Below are positions 53,720 through 63,030 of a stretch of 64,000 nt of DNA, piece after piece; position 1 is the stretch's first letter, and every line of letters starts with the position of its first letter. The DNA lies in contig NZ_AP024630.1 of NCBI RefSeq assembly GCF_019976975.1, positions 1,984,001-2,048,000 of the forward strand, given 5' to 3'. The notes beneath the pieces are model-generated. The model did no database searches. It had not been told where the DNA came from and was given only the letters and a program-made list of their open reading frames with translations. This DNA comes from Arthrobacter sp. NtRootA1. GTDB lineage: Bacteria; Actinomycetota; Actinomycetes; Actinomycetales; Micrococcaceae. The translations under genes were made by a program, and so were the position numbers.

Positions 53720-53947
53720 ATGAGCCCTGACCTGGTCTTCGCCGACTTTCGTTGCACGTCTGCTATGGAGGCGGAGCAAGAAATCACCGCCGCGGTCGCC
53801 GCTGCTGAGCTCCACGCGTACTCGAGTCAGGCCGGTGGCGTATTGGTGACCCGACACGACTTCAACCGCTTCTCTGTGCAAATTTCCCCCCTCGTTCCGT
53901 TCGGCTGCACTGTTGAACACGACGCCGTGGTTGCGTCCTCAATGTGA
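53720..53947 (+). CDS. Small hypothetical protein
   Basis: A 75-residue acidic protein that I do not recognise by family name. It contains a helical segment (AMEAEQEITAAVAAAELHAY) followed by VLVTRHDFNRFSVQISPLVPFG, a beta-rich pattern seen in small actinobacterial hypothetical proteins. AGGAAG lies 12 bases before the ATG; a TTG at 53711 is also possible. A GCTAAA-type operator upstream suggests it belongs to the LacI regulon. Confidence 0.5.
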   Translation: MSPDLVFADFRCTSAMEAEQEITAAVAAAELHAYSSQAGGVLVTRHDFNRFSVQISPLVPFGCTVEHDAVVASSM

Positions 53948-54390
53948 CCCATGCGCAGGCATGACGGCTGGCCTCTCCGGCCGCACTGCTTTGACGGTAC
54001 TTGGACATCGTCGAAATCCCTTGCGAGTTGTGGCAAGCATCGTCCGGGTGAAGGCGAGCAGGAGTAGTTGTGAGCCCATTAGATGCGCGACCAATGTGGC
54101 GCGCTGCGAGAATGTGCAAAGACAATATGCTGAGGCGGTCGTCCATGCCTCGGGATGTCAGCCACGAGCTAATCGCGGACGGTCGATGTCTCGAAATACG
54201 CGACCAGGTCCAGAGTGTCTTTCGTCGGCGGCCAGATGTGTTCTTGGCGGCAGTGTAATCCGATTGGTGGCTGCGATGGCGCTGCCGAGTAGATGAACTT
54301 GGCTTGGAACCGGCTGTATTCGGGGCCGCTGATGGGGAGGCTTATGTCTTGGCCGGGTTCATTGTCATCAGCGTGAACCGTGCCATTGTC
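53948..54390. other. 443-bp region before the DeoR gene
   Basis: A 62-codon plus-strand frame starting at GTG 54070 has AGGAG upstream, but it matches nothing recognised. Nothing else was seen. Confidence 0.5.
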
Positions 54391-55173
54391 CTACCCGAGC
54401 TCCCCTGTAATCCCGACCACCTGCACCCCAACCCCTGTGTCAGTGAACTTGCGCACCTGCTCGGGATCAGCGCCGTCGTCAGTAACCAAGGTCCAGGGAA
54501 GCGCCAGCCGCGCCCAAGCGTGGAAAGGACGCACTCCCAGCTTGGAGGAGTCTGCCAAGACGTATACGTTGCTGCCTCGCCGGGCCATGAGTTCCTTGAG
54601 GCGCGTCTGGGCGTGGTCTGCCTCGCAGATCCCGTCTTCGGCGGTAACAGCGTCGGCGCCGAGGAACACACGGTCAAAGCTCATTCGTTCCAGCGCTACC
54701 TCGGCCAGTGGACCCACGAAGCTCTGGCTGACACTGCGCAGACGACCGCCGAGGCAGTCGACTTCGATGCCTTCTGAGTCGGCGAGTTCCTGCATGGTGT
54801 TAATGCCGGGAGTGGTTACGGACAATCTCACGAACCCGCGCAGCTCGTGAGCTAACGCGCCCACTGTTGACCCGGCGTCGAGCAGTATGTTTTCCCCGGC
54901 CAGAACCTCAGATGCGGCCCATCTCGCGATGGCGTGCTTTTGCTCAAACGCTTCGCCGGTGCGTTGCCGCAGCGAAGCTTCGGGGTGCGCCCCCAAGGCC
55001 ATGGCCCCGCCGTACGTGCGGGCCAGCCGTCCCTGCGAGTTGAGCAGCGCCAGGTCGCGTCGGATGGTGGAGGCTGTGACGTCGAAGCGTGTGGAGAGCT
55101 CCTCCACGGACGCCAAGCCCGTAGTCACGGCAAGGTGATAGATTTCCTCGCGCCTTGCACTTGCCGAGAGCAT
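54391..55173 (-). CDS. DeoR-family regulator
   Basis: A 260-residue DeoR/GlpR regulator. The N-terminal HTH is ASVEELSTRFDVTASTIRRDL with LARTYGGAM following, and the C-terminal sugar-phosphate sensor domain contains ILLDAGSTVGALA and DRVFLGADAV. AAGGAGG precedes the ATG at 55173. It follows the kinase-PdxA2 gene by 64 bp in the same orientation and so is probably co-transcribed. It likely binds the TTGCGC-N5-GCGCAA sites and responds to a phosphorylated intermediate. Confidence 0.88.
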   Translation of the reverse strand: MLSASARREEIYHLAVTTGLASVEELSTRFDVTASTIRRDLALLNSQGRLARTYGGAMALGAHPEASLRQRTGEAFEQKHAIARWAASEVLAGENILLDAGSTVGALAHELRGFVRLSVTTPGINTMQELADSEGIEVDCLGGRLRSVSQSFVGPLAEVALERMSFDRVFLGADAVTAEDGICEADHAQTRLKELMARRGSNVYVLADSSKLGVRPFHAWARLALPWTLVTDDGADPEQVRKFTDTGVGVQVVGITGELG

Positions 55174-55237
55174 CCTTGGCCTCCTTCCCGTGGCATTGGT
55201 AACCATGCTAACCGCCGGGTACTTGCAACCGGGCCCT

Positions 55238-57631
55238 CTAAACGGCCAGGCTGGGACGCGTCGCCATCTCAGCTGCCTGGTGGAGGGCTTCGACCATGCT
55301 GCGGGAATCGGCGATGGCCTTGCCTGCGATGTCGAAGGCGGTGCCATGATCCACGGACGTGCGGATCACGGGCAGGCCGACGGTGATGTTCACGCCAGCT
55401 TCGATGCCAAGCACCTTCACGGGTCCGTGGCCTTGGTCGTGGTACATGGCAACCACGAGGTCGTAGTCGCCGCGGCCTGCGAGGAAGAACAGGGTGTCGG
55501 CTGGCAACGGGCCCACGACGTTGATGCCGACGGCCTGGGCTGCCTTCACGCCGGGCTCGATCTTCTCGGCTTCCTCGCCCTGGCCGAACAGGCCGTTCTC
55601 ACCGGCGTGCGGGTTGATGGCGCAGACGCCGATCTTGGGGTTAGGGATACCGGCGCGGACCAGTGCCTCGTGTCCGCGGCGAATGGTGCGCTCCACCAAA
55701 CCGGGTTCGATTTTGCGGATAGCATCCATCAGCCCGATGTGGGTGGTCACGTGGATTACCCGGATTTTGGGCGTGGAAAGCATCATGGACACCTCTTCGG
55801 TGCCGGTCAGCTGGGCCAGCATTTCGGTGTGGCCGGGGAAAATGTGCCCCGCGGCGTGGAGCGCTTCCTTGTTCAAGGGGGCGGTGCAAATGGCCTGGAC
55901 CCGTCCCGCCATGGCCAGCTCGCAGGCCACGCGGATGTACTCATAGGCGGCGTGCCCGGCCGTTGACGACAACTGTCCCCATGCAAGGTCCTCCGGCAGC
56001 AGCGCGAGGTCGATGACGTTGACCCTGCCCGGTGTGAAGACTGCATCCTCGACGTTTTCAATCACCTGGATGTCAGCCTCGATGTCCAGGACATCCGAGG
56101 CTTGTCGGAGCCGCAACGCGTCGCCGATGATTACGGGCCGGCACTCGGCATTGCTTTGCGGATCGAGGGCAGCAGCGACTACCACTTCGGGTCCCACACC
56201 GGCACCGTCACCCATGGTGACGGCAACTAGGGGAAGGGCATTGTTATCGGGTGCGGCGGTTGTCATGTTTGCTCCATTTTGTTTGGAAGTCGTGCGGGGA
56301 GAAGGAGTGGAGGGAGTGCGGGCGGCCTGGCCGCGCAGCTCTCGTATTTCGTCGTAAAGCTGTATCAGGGCAAGGTCGTCACCGAAGCTGCCCGGTTTGG
56401 TGCCCACGAGGGTTCCGTTGTCTGCGTGGCTCAGGACGGCGCCATGCTGCACCGCGCTGAGCGGTTCCAGGCTGCGGATTCCGACGGCGTCCAGGACTTC
56501 CCGGGCGGTCTCGCCACCGGTGAGGATCAGGTCTGGATCGGCGCGGGTGCCGGTGACGGCTGCCGCCGCGAAACGCGAGAGTCCCCGGACGATGGCCGGA
56601 GCGTTGCGTGGGTCCACGTCCGAAGTTTCAACGGACAAGGCGACATCTGTACCCAACTGCAGTGCGAGCCTTACTTGTTCGAGCTGCGCGTCGCTGGCCG
56701 CTTCGGGTGAGAGGGGGGCCAGTCTGACTATTGTGAAGCTGCGTGCTTCCAGTTGAACCAGTTGCGACTGCGCAGCACCTGAGGCAGAGCCGACGACGGC
56801 GAGTACTGCTCTGTTGCGCTGCTCGGGTTGCGTGGTGGTTTTGTCAGCTAGACGCGTAGATTGCGCATTTCGCGCAAGTTGTGCGGTGAGTTGCTCAGCA
56901 AGCACGTCCGCAGTCCCTCCCGTGCCCACCAGGACGACGCGATGTTTCAGGGCAGAAGTGTTCAGCATCAGCAGGGCCTGCACAACTTGATGGAGGTCCT
57001 GGACGGTTTCGCCATCGGCAACCAGCATCACTGGTTTCTGTGCGTCGAGCAGGGAGGCCAGCCTGGTTGGCAGCTCGGGCGAGCGAACCAGGTCCAGGTC
57101 CATTGTGTGTACTGAGTCCGGAGCTTCGGGCCGCAGGAGGGCCGGGATGCTGCTGGGAGGTGCCATCGACTCGGCCTGCCAAAGGTCCGTTTGCGCCAGG
57201 GGAATACCCGCAACAAAGGGCTCTCCGCCAAGCACGGTACGTTGAAGTTGGGGGAGTGATCCCGCCACCAGAGCGCTGTAACCGAGCCGAAGTATGGCCC
57301 CAACTTCAGCTCTGACATTGCCGCGCCACAGCGAATCGATCTTCTTGAAGGCTACGGCGGCTGCCAGGGCTGAAGGGCTGCTGAACGCCTCGGCCACCAA
57401 GGTCTCGGCCGCTGCTTCGGGGAGCCCTCTCGAGTGGGTATCGGTGATCAAAACATCGGTGACGTCCCCGCCCACGAAAGGGTCGTCGTCGTGCGCCAGC
57501 GTCCCGGTGCTGGTTGGCAGGGATGCGTCCGCTGCCAACTGAACCTGCACCGTCAGCCCATGCCGGGCGAAGCAGGAACCGACCTCGGCGGCGCCGGAGA
57601 AGTCATCGGCCTGAACAAATATGGAAGCCAC
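55238..57631 (-). CDS. Fused four-carbon acid-sugar kinase and PdxA2-type dehydrogenase
   Basis: A 797-residue fusion. The N-terminal 430 residues are a DUF1537 kinase (FVQADDFSGAAEVG, FKKIDSLWRGNVRAE, LILTGGETAREVLDAVG). A Pro/Thr/Ser linker leads to a PdxA2-type dehydrogenase with VTMGDGAGVGPE, GHTEMLA, the metal site MYHDQGHGPVK and TSVDHGTAFDIAG. The GTG at 57631 follows AGAGGAG. Known separate homologues phosphorylate threonate or erythronate and then oxidise and decarboxylate it to dihydroxyacetone phosphate. An internal ATG at 56266 with GGAG upstream could also give free PdxA2. Confidence 0.87.
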   Translation of the reverse strand: MASIFVQADDFSGAAEVGSCFARHGLTVQVQLAADASLPTSTGTLAHDDDPFVGGDVTDVLITDTHSRGLPEAAAETLVAEAFSSPSALAAAVAFKKIDSLWRGNVRAEVGAILRLGYSALVAGSLPQLQRTVLGGEPFVAGIPLAQTDLWQAESMAPPSSIPALLRPEAPDSVHTMDLDLVRSPELPTRLASLLDAQKPVMLVADGETVQDLHQVVQALLMLNTSALKHRVVLVGTGGTADVLAEQLTAQLARNAQSTRLADKTTTQPEQRNRAVLAVVGSASGAAQSQLVQLEARSFTIVRLAPLSPEAASDAQLEQVRLALQLGTDVALSVETSDVDPRNAPAIVRGLSRFAAAAVTGTRADPDLILTGGETAREVLDAVGIRSLEPLSAVQHGAVLSHADNGTLVGTKPGSFGDDLALIQLYDEIRELRGQAARTPSTPSPRTTSKQNGANMTTAAPDNNALPLVAVTMGDGAGVGPEVVVAAALDPQSNAECRPVIIGDALRLRQASDVLDIEADIQVIENVEDAVFTPGRVNVIDLALLPEDLAWGQLSSTAGHAAYEYIRVACELAMAGRVQAICTAPLNKEALHAAGHIFPGHTEMLAQLTGTEEVSMMLSTPKIRVIHVTTHIGLMDAIRKIEPGLVERTIRRGHEALVRAGIPNPKIGVCAINPHAGENGLFGQGEEAEKIEPGVKAAQAVGINVVGPLPADTLFFLAGRGDYDLVVAMYHDQGHGPVKVLGIEAGVNITVGLPVIRTSVDHGTAFDIAGKAIADSRSMVEALHQAAEMATRPSLAV
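56861..56877. promoter_or_regulatory. Intragenic TTGCGC-N5-GCGCAA site
   Basis: TTGCGCATTTCGCGCAA is a perfect copy of the operator in the divergent promoter, 852 bp away inside the kinase coding sequence. It may serve as an auxiliary operator for looping. Confidence 0.55.
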
Positions 57632-57705
57632 GGTGCTCCTCTCTTGTCGGCGGGCTGCTTGCAGGCCGCTGTTATTGCGGTCTGCTTCCAAACATCATGA
57701 CACAG

Positions 57706-57745
57706 TTGCGCGAAACGCGCTAGGAGGGTTGCGCAATTAGCGCAA
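57706..57745. promoter_or_regulatory. Double DeoR-type operator in divergent promoter
   Basis: TTGCGCGAAACGCGCTA (57706-57722, near-perfect) and TTGCGCAATTAGCGCAA (57729-57745, perfect) lie 23 bp apart in the 193-bp gap between the kinase-PdxA2 gene and the ABC importer. Confidence 0.7.
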
Positions 57746-57824
57746 GGATGGCAAAGTGATGGACATAACATCGGCGCAGCCATCCGGCCGGCAGCCGAAC
57801 CCCCGACCAACCGAGAGGTCAACG

Positions 57825-59399
57825 ATGACCGTTCTTCCTCAAGGAAGTGAGATTTCCCGTCGCCGCCTCCTGCAGTTCGGTGCCGCGGCAGGATTTCTGC
57901 TGGGCACGGGCAGCCTCGCAGGCTGCGCAGGCCCCACCGGCCTACCGGGCCCCAGTACCCTGACGCTGGCCCTCAACCGGTCCCTCGTCAGTCTGGACAA
58001 CAAGCTCAACCAGTTCGACGCGGCCGTGACCGTTCAGCGCTCCGTCCGCCAAGGACTCACAGCCATCGGCCCGGAAACCAAGCCGGTTCTGGTACTGGCC
58101 AAACGGTTCGACATGACCGGCCCCACCGAGTGGACTGTCACGCTTCGTGAGGGCATCCGCTACTCGGACGGCAGCCCGGTCCGGATCGAAGACGTTGCCA
58201 CCGCCCTCAAAATGTACAAGCAGGTCCAAGGCTCCTTCGTGGCCGGCTTCTTCCCCGAGTTTCCCGAGGTAGTGCCCGTTGACGAGCGCACCTTCAAGAT
58301 GGTCTCCAAGAATCCGGTTCCCATCCTGGACTCGCTGATGAGCATGATCCTGATAACCCCCGCCGCGCAGAACAAGCCTGAAGAACTCCAGGAAGGCGTG
58401 GGAACAGGGCCCTACAAGGTCACCAAATTCAACCGCGGCGCCGGAACCTACAGCTTGGCCCGCAACGAGAACTACTGGGGCACGCCGCCAGCGGTGGAGA
58501 ACGTTGAAGTCCGCTTCCTGCCGGAGGAGTCCAGCCGTGTCATTGCCCTGCGCAGCGGCGAGGTGGACATCATCGACTCGATCACCCCCGACTCCCGGGA
58601 GCAGCTGGCCGGACTTCCCGGCGTCGAACTCAAAGAAGCCTCGAGCCTCCGCTTGAACCAGATCTTCTACAACTTCCGCAAACCAGCCGGCCACCCGTTG
58701 GCCGACGTCCGGGTCCGTGAGGCACTCAGTTGGGCGATCGACGGCGAAGCGCTGGTCAAAGATGTCCTGGTGGACTCCGTTAGCCAGGCCGAAGGCGTCA
58801 CACCGTCCAGCCTCACCGGTTACCACAAGACCGGCACCTACGCCTACGATCCTGGGAAGGCCAAGGCCCGCCTGGCTGAGCTGGGTGTCAAGGACCTCAC
58901 CCTGAAGATCATCTGGGAAACGGGCGAGTTCGCCTCCGATACCTCCGTGATGGAGGCCCTGGTGGAAATGTTCGGTGCCATCGGCGTCAAGACAGAACTC
59001 CAGCAGTTCGAACCCGGCGGTAACATCCTCGCTTGGCGCCAGGGCAAGCAAGGCGACTGGGACCTGCTGGGCAACGGCTTCAGCAGTCCCACGGGCCTGG
59101 CCATCACCATGATGCAGGGCATGTACGCGGGAACTCCCGAGAAGGAAGCCACCCGCGATACGTACCAGGGCTACGTTGTCCCGGAGGTGCAGGCAAAAAT
59201 TCAGGCAGCCTCTTCCGAAGTGGACGCGACTCGCCGCCAAGAACTCCTGGCCAATGCCCAACAGGCCATCTGGGACACCTGGCCCTGCGCATGGGCATTC
59301 GTGCCCAAGTCCGTCCTGGCCCACCGCGAAAGGGTGACCGGCATCAACCTGGCACCCACCAACTCATACCCGCTGGTCGACGCACGGCTGGAGGCCTAA
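57825..59399 (+). CDS. ABC transporter substrate-binding lipoprotein (Tat-type signal)
   Basis: A 524-residue SBP_bac_5 protein. The signal has a twin-arginine motif (SRRRLLQFG, Arg12-14) and a lipobox ending at Cys34 in GSLAGC, so export may be by Tat with lipid anchoring. The mature part shows RFDMTGPTEWTVTLREGIRYSDGSPV and GTGPYKVTKFNR. The ATG at 57825 has GAGAGG upstream. It is divergent from the threonate-type kinase, so its ligand is probably a sugar acid or its conjugate. Confidence 0.87.
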   Translation: MTVLPQGSEISRRRLLQFGAAAGFLLGTGSLAGCAGPTGLPGPSTLTLALNRSLVSLDNKLNQFDAAVTVQRSVRQGLTAIGPETKPVLVLAKRFDMTGPTEWTVTLREGIRYSDGSPVRIEDVATALKMYKQVQGSFVAGFFPEFPEVVPVDERTFKMVSKNPVPILDSLMSMILITPAAQNKPEELQEGVGTGPYKVTKFNRGAGTYSLARNENYWGTPPAVENVEVRFLPEESSRVIALRSGEVDIIDSITPDSREQLAGLPGVELKEASSLRLNQIFYNFRKPAGHPLADVRVREALSWAIDGEALVKDVLVDSVSQAEGVTPSSLTGYHKTGTYAYDPGKAKARLAELGVKDLTLKIIWETGEFASDTSVMEALVEMFGAIGVKTELQQFEPGGNILAWRQGKQGDWDLLGNGFSSPTGLAITMMQGMYAGTPEKEATRDTYQGYVVPEVQAKIQAASSEVDATRRQELLANAQQAIWDTWPCAWAFVPKSVLAHRERVTGINLAPTNSYPLVDARLEA

Positions 59400-59402
59400 G
59401 CC

Positions 59403-60338
59403 ATGACCAACTACATCCTTAAACGTGTGGGACAGGGCCTGTTGACTGTGTTCCTCACCGTCTCCACCGTGTTCATCCTGATCCGCATGGCCCCTGGTGA
59501 TCCGGCCGTTTCCTACGCGGGACCGTTGGCCACTACTGAGCAGCTCGCCAGGGTGCGTGAACAGTTCGGCCTGGACCGGCCTCTGTTGGAGCAGTACTGG
59601 ATCTTCCTGCAGCAGCTCTTCACGGGAAACCTGGGCCAGTCGTATTCCTTCCAGGCACCCGCCATCCAGGTGGTTGCCGAGCGGATGCCCTACACACTGA
59701 CCCTTGCCACGGCGTCCATCCTGCTCACCGCCGTCATTGCCATCCCCTTGGGCGTCTGGATGTCCCGCCGCCCGGACACCGGCCGGGAATTCGGCGTGAA
59801 CGTGCTGACCATCGCCGGTCAGTCCATGCCCGACTTCTGGACCGGCATCATGCTCCTCGCCGGTTTCGCCGTGCTGATCCCGATCTTCCCGGCTTCCGGC
59901 TTCGCCACCTGGGGCGGTTTGGTCCTGCCCACCATCACCATCGCCATCTTGCAGATCGCCCTGATTTCACGAATGGTCCGGCGTGAGATGACCAACAACT
60001 TCGCAGCCCCCTACCTCATGGTTGCCCGCTCCCGCGGCGTACGTAACTCCGTGCTGACCTGGCGCTACGCCATGGGCAACTCAGCCATCCCCGTGTTCAC
60101 CGCACTGGGCACCCGCTTCGCCGCCATGCTCAACGGCGTGGTGGTAGTGGAGGTGGTCTTCGCCTGGCCCGGCGTCGGCTCCCTGATTGTCAGGGCCCTC
60201 GAAACCCGCGACTACCCCCTCATCCAGGCCACGGTCCTGCTCACCGCACTGCTGGCGGTCGCCGTCCAGCTGCTCATCGACCTCGCCTACCCGCTCCTGG
60301 ATCCCCGCGTTCGTCTTGGAAAGGCGGCAACAGCATGA
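59403..60338 (+). CDS. ABC transporter permease (DppB type)
   Basis: A 311-residue permease with six helices starting four bases after the binding-protein stop. Family marks are LKRVGQGLLTVFLTVSTVFIL, PGDPAVSYAGPLATTEQLARVREQFGL and the EAA loop VARSRGVRNSVLTWRYAMGNSAIP. It ends in an ATGA overlap with the next permease gene. Confidence 0.9.
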   Translation: MTNYILKRVGQGLLTVFLTVSTVFILIRMAPGDPAVSYAGPLATTEQLARVREQFGLDRPLLEQYWIFLQQLFTGNLGQSYSFQAPAIQVVAERMPYTLTLATASILLTAVIAIPLGVWMSRRPDTGREFGVNVLTIAGQSMPDFWTGIMLLAGFAVLIPIFPASGFATWGGLVLPTITIAILQIALISRMVRREMTNNFAAPYLMVARSRGVRNSVLTWRYAMGNSAIPVFTALGTRFAAMLNGVVVVEVVFAWPGVGSLIVRALETRDYPLIQATVLLTALLAVAVQLLIDLAYPLLDPRVRLGKAATA

Positions 60339-61276
60339 GCCTCAGCGACACCGCAACCCCCGCTTCTCCAGGAAGCCCAGCGGACACTCCCGCCCGGCGG
60401 CCCAGTCCCAGCGCAGTCACCAAAGCCGACATCGCCAAGGCAGGTGCCACCCGCCGTCGGAAGGCATCGCAGTGGAAACTGATCGTCGGCACAGTCTGCA
60501 CCCTGCTGGTGATCATCCCCATTATCCTGGCCCAAGTCCTTCCGCTCCCTGACGCCAATTTCCAGGACCTCTCCGCCAGGCGGCTTCCACCGTTGAGCGA
60601 TGGGCACCTCTTCGGCACCGACCAGTTGGGACGCGACCTCCTCTCCAGGGTGCTTCACGGCGGCCAAGTGTCACTGACCATCGGGCTGCTGGCAGTGCTG
60701 GTCTCCGGTGCGATCGGCATCATTCTCGGATCGGCCGCCGGCTACTTCGGCGGCTGGGTGGACACCATCGTTTCGCGCATCCTTGAAGCCCAGATGTCCC
60801 TGCCGCTGCTCATGATGCTGCTGCTGGTGGTTGCCCTGTTCGGCCCGTCAATCCCGGTGATCACGTTTGTTATCGCCATCGCACAATGGCCTGAAGTCGC
60901 CCGGCTCACGCGTTCCATGGTGCTAGTGGAACGCGAAAAACCGTACGTTTCCGCAGCACGGATCCTCGGCCTGCACCGCATCCAGATCCTCCTGCGGCAC
61001 ATCATTCCCAACGTCATCAAGCAGGCAACCCTCGTGGTGCTGCTCCTGCTGGCCCAGGCCGTGCTGCTGGAAAGCGCGCTCAGCTTCCTCGGCGCCGGGC
61101 CGCAGCGGCCCTTCGCCACCTGGGGCCGCATCATCTCCGACGGCCAGGACTACATCACCACCTCCTGGTGGATGGTCACCCTGCCCGGCCTGGTAATCGT
61201 GCTGATGGTGGTTGGCGTGAACCTGCTGGGTGACGGACTCCGCGACCGCCCCCGCCGCAAGAAGAAGGGTGCCTGA
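60335..61276 (+). CDS. ABC transporter permease (DppC type)
   Basis: A 313-residue permease. A 50-residue polar N terminus precedes six helices. The segment GTDQLGRDLLSRVLHGGQVSL is typical of DppC, and the EAA loop is VSAARILGLHRIQILLRHIIPNV. It overlaps the DppB-type gene by ATGA. Confidence 0.9.
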   Translation: MSLSDTATPASPGSPADTPARRPSPSAVTKADIAKAGATRRRKASQWKLIVGTVCTLLVIIPIILAQVLPLPDANFQDLSARRLPPLSDGHLFGTDQLGRDLLSRVLHGGQVSLTIGLLAVLVSGAIGIILGSAAGYFGGWVDTIVSRILEAQMSLPLLMMLLLVVALFGPSIPVITFVIAIAQWPEVARLTRSMVLVEREKPYVSAARILGLHRIQILLRHIIPNVIKQATLVVLLLLAQAVLLESALSFLGAGPQRPFATWGRIISDGQDYITTSWWMVTLPGLVIVLMVVGVNLLGDGLRDRPRRKKKGA

Positions 61277-61277
61277 C

Positions 61278-62198
61278 ATGACTGCACAACACGCTGCCCC
61301 GAAAGAGTCCCCTGCGTTGAAGGACCAGCCGCTCCTTGAAGTCCGCGACTTCCAGGTTGAACTGATTACCGACGGCGGCATCGTTCGCGCCGTTGACAGC
61401 GTCACCTTCAGCATCCACCGCGGCGAGACGGTCACCATCATCGGTGAGTCCGGTTCCGGTAAATCAACGACGGCGATGGGCATCTTGCGCTTGCTGCCAG
61501 AAGATCTCGCGGTACTGTCCGGCACAGTGGTGATTGACGGCGTCGACATTTCCGCCAATCCGAAGGCCATCGACAAGGTGCGCGGCAGGACGCTGGCATT
61601 GATTCCGCAGGACCCTATGACGGCGTTGAGCCCGGTCCACACGATCGGGAGCCAACTCTTCGAAGCCATCAGGATTGCCGGCGCCGCCCCGGCGAAGGAC
61701 AAGAACGCGCTGCAGGCCAGGGCCATCCGGCTGCTGGAACAGGTGCACATTCCCACGCCGGACAAGCAGCTGAAGAAGTACCCGCACCAGCTTTCCGGTG
61801 GAATGCTCCAGCGTGTGTTGATTGCCATTGCGTTGGCGAGCGAACCGCAGTTGCTGGTTGCCGACGAGCCGACGTCGGCTCTGGATGTCACCGTGCAGGG
61901 CGGCATCCTGGACCTGCTGCTGGAGCTTCAGGAACAGCGTGGCATAGGCATCCTGATGATCACGCACGATCTTGGTGTGGCCCGTCTCATCTCGGACCGC
62001 ATCCATGTGATGAAGGATGGCTCGTTCGTGGAATCCGGGGAGGTCCAGCAAATCGTGGACCACCCGGCCACGGAATACACCCGGACCCTGTTGGCCGCCG
62101 TGCCGGTCCTCGGCCCCTGGGACGAGACTTCCGGCGGCGCGCATGCCCAAGCGGCAACCGACCCAGCCCTGACCAAGAGCGGAGCCAGCAATGACTAA
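61278..62198 (+). CDS. ABC transporter ATPase (DppD type)
   Basis: A 306-residue ATPase beginning one base after the DppC stop. Walker A is GESGSGKST, the Q-loop IPQDPMTALSP, the signature LSGGMLQRVLIAIAL and Walker B LLVADEPTSALD. An in-frame start at 61230 would overlap the permease and is less likely. It partners the next ATPase. Confidence 0.9.
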   Translation: MTAQHAAPKESPALKDQPLLEVRDFQVELITDGGIVRAVDSVTFSIHRGETVTIIGESGSGKSTTAMGILRLLPEDLAVLSGTVVIDGVDISANPKAIDKVRGRTLALIPQDPMTALSPVHTIGSQLFEAIRIAGAAPAKDKNALQARAIRLLEQVHIPTPDKQLKKYPHQLSGGMLQRVLIAIALASEPQLLVADEPTSALDVTVQGGILDLLLELQEQRGIGILMITHDLGVARLISDRIHVMKDGSFVESGEVQQIVDHPATEYTRTLLAAVPVLGPWDETSGGAHAQAATDPALTKSGASND

Positions 62199-63030
62199 GC
62201 CATTCCTCGCCGTCGACAACCTGGTGGTGGATTACCACGTACCCGGCGGGACCTTCCGCGCCGTGGATGATGTGTCCTTCGCTGTGGACAAGGGCAAGAC
62301 GATCGCGGTGGTGGGTGAGTCCGGTTGCGGCAAGTCCACCGTGGCGAAAGCGTTGATGCGGCTGGTTACACCCACCAGCGGGCGCATCGAGCTGGACGGA
62401 ACGGACATCGCCGGCATGAGCGAAGCCAGGCTGCGGCCCATGCGCTCCAAGTTCCAAATGGTGTTCCAGGATCCTTACGGTTCGCTGGATCCGCACATGA
62501 CGGCCCAGGAAATCGTGGCCGAACCCCTGAAACTGCAGGGGGTCCGTTCCAAGGACCAGCGCCTCAAAGCCGCCGCGGAACTGATCGACCAGGTGGGGCT
62601 GCCGGTAAGGTCCTTGGACAAAAGGCCGTCCGAGTTCTCCGGTGGTCAACGCCAACGCATCGGCATCGCCCGCGCACTTGCCTCCAAGCCCGAACTCCTG
62701 GTCTGCGATGAGGCCACCAGCGCCCTGGACGTTTCCGTGCAAGCCCAGGTCCTTCGGCTCCTGAAGTCCATCCAGGATGAAACCGGCATTACCTACGTCT
62801 TCATTTCCCACAACCTGGGCGTGGTGCAGGAGATCAGCGATACCGTCATGGTCATGCAACGCGGGAAATTGGTGGAACACGGCACCACGGCCTCAGTCCT
62901 GACCTCGCCAACCGAGGACTACACGCGCAAACTCCGGCGGGCCGCCCTGGACCCGTCCAATATGCAGGGACTCAAACCGCGGCACGTGGTCCGGTCCCTG
63001 GCACTGTCTAACCAAGGAACCACCGCATGA
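62191..63030 (+). CDS. ABC transporter ATPase (DppF type)
   Basis: A 279-residue ATPase overlapping the DppD gene by 8 bases. Walker A is GESGCGKST, the Q-loop MVFQDPYGSLDPH, the signature FSGGQRQRIGIARAL and Walker B LLVCDEATSALD. It completes a five-gene importer and ends in an ATGA overlap with the aldo/keto reductase gene. Confidence 0.9.
   Translation: MTKPFLAVDNLVVDYHVPGGTFRAVDDVSFAVDKGKTIAVVGESGCGKSTVAKALMRLVTPTSGRIELDGTDIAGMSEARLRPMRSKFQMVFQDPYGSLDPHMTAQEIVAEPLKLQGVRSKDQRLKAAAELIDQVGLPVRSLDKRPSEFSGGQRQRIGIARALASKPELLVCDEATSALDVSVQAQVLRLLKSIQDETGITYVFISHNLGVVQEISDTVMVMQRGKLVEHGTTASVLTSPTEDYTRKLRRAALDPSNMQGLKPRHVVRSLALSNQGTTA

Noticed and set aside
54070..54258. Plus-strand 62-codon frame with GTG start and AGGAG
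   Set aside because: The ribosome site is plausible, but the Arg-rich product matches nothing known; left as unassigned sequence.
57942..59324. Minus-strand open frame of 460 codons
   Set aside because: It is entirely antisense to the binding-protein gene, whose motifs, ribosome site and operon position are clear.
60923..62880. Long minus-strand frames over the ABC permease and ATPase genes
   Set aside because: They are antisense to genes with Walker and EAA motifs and show no recognisable domain.
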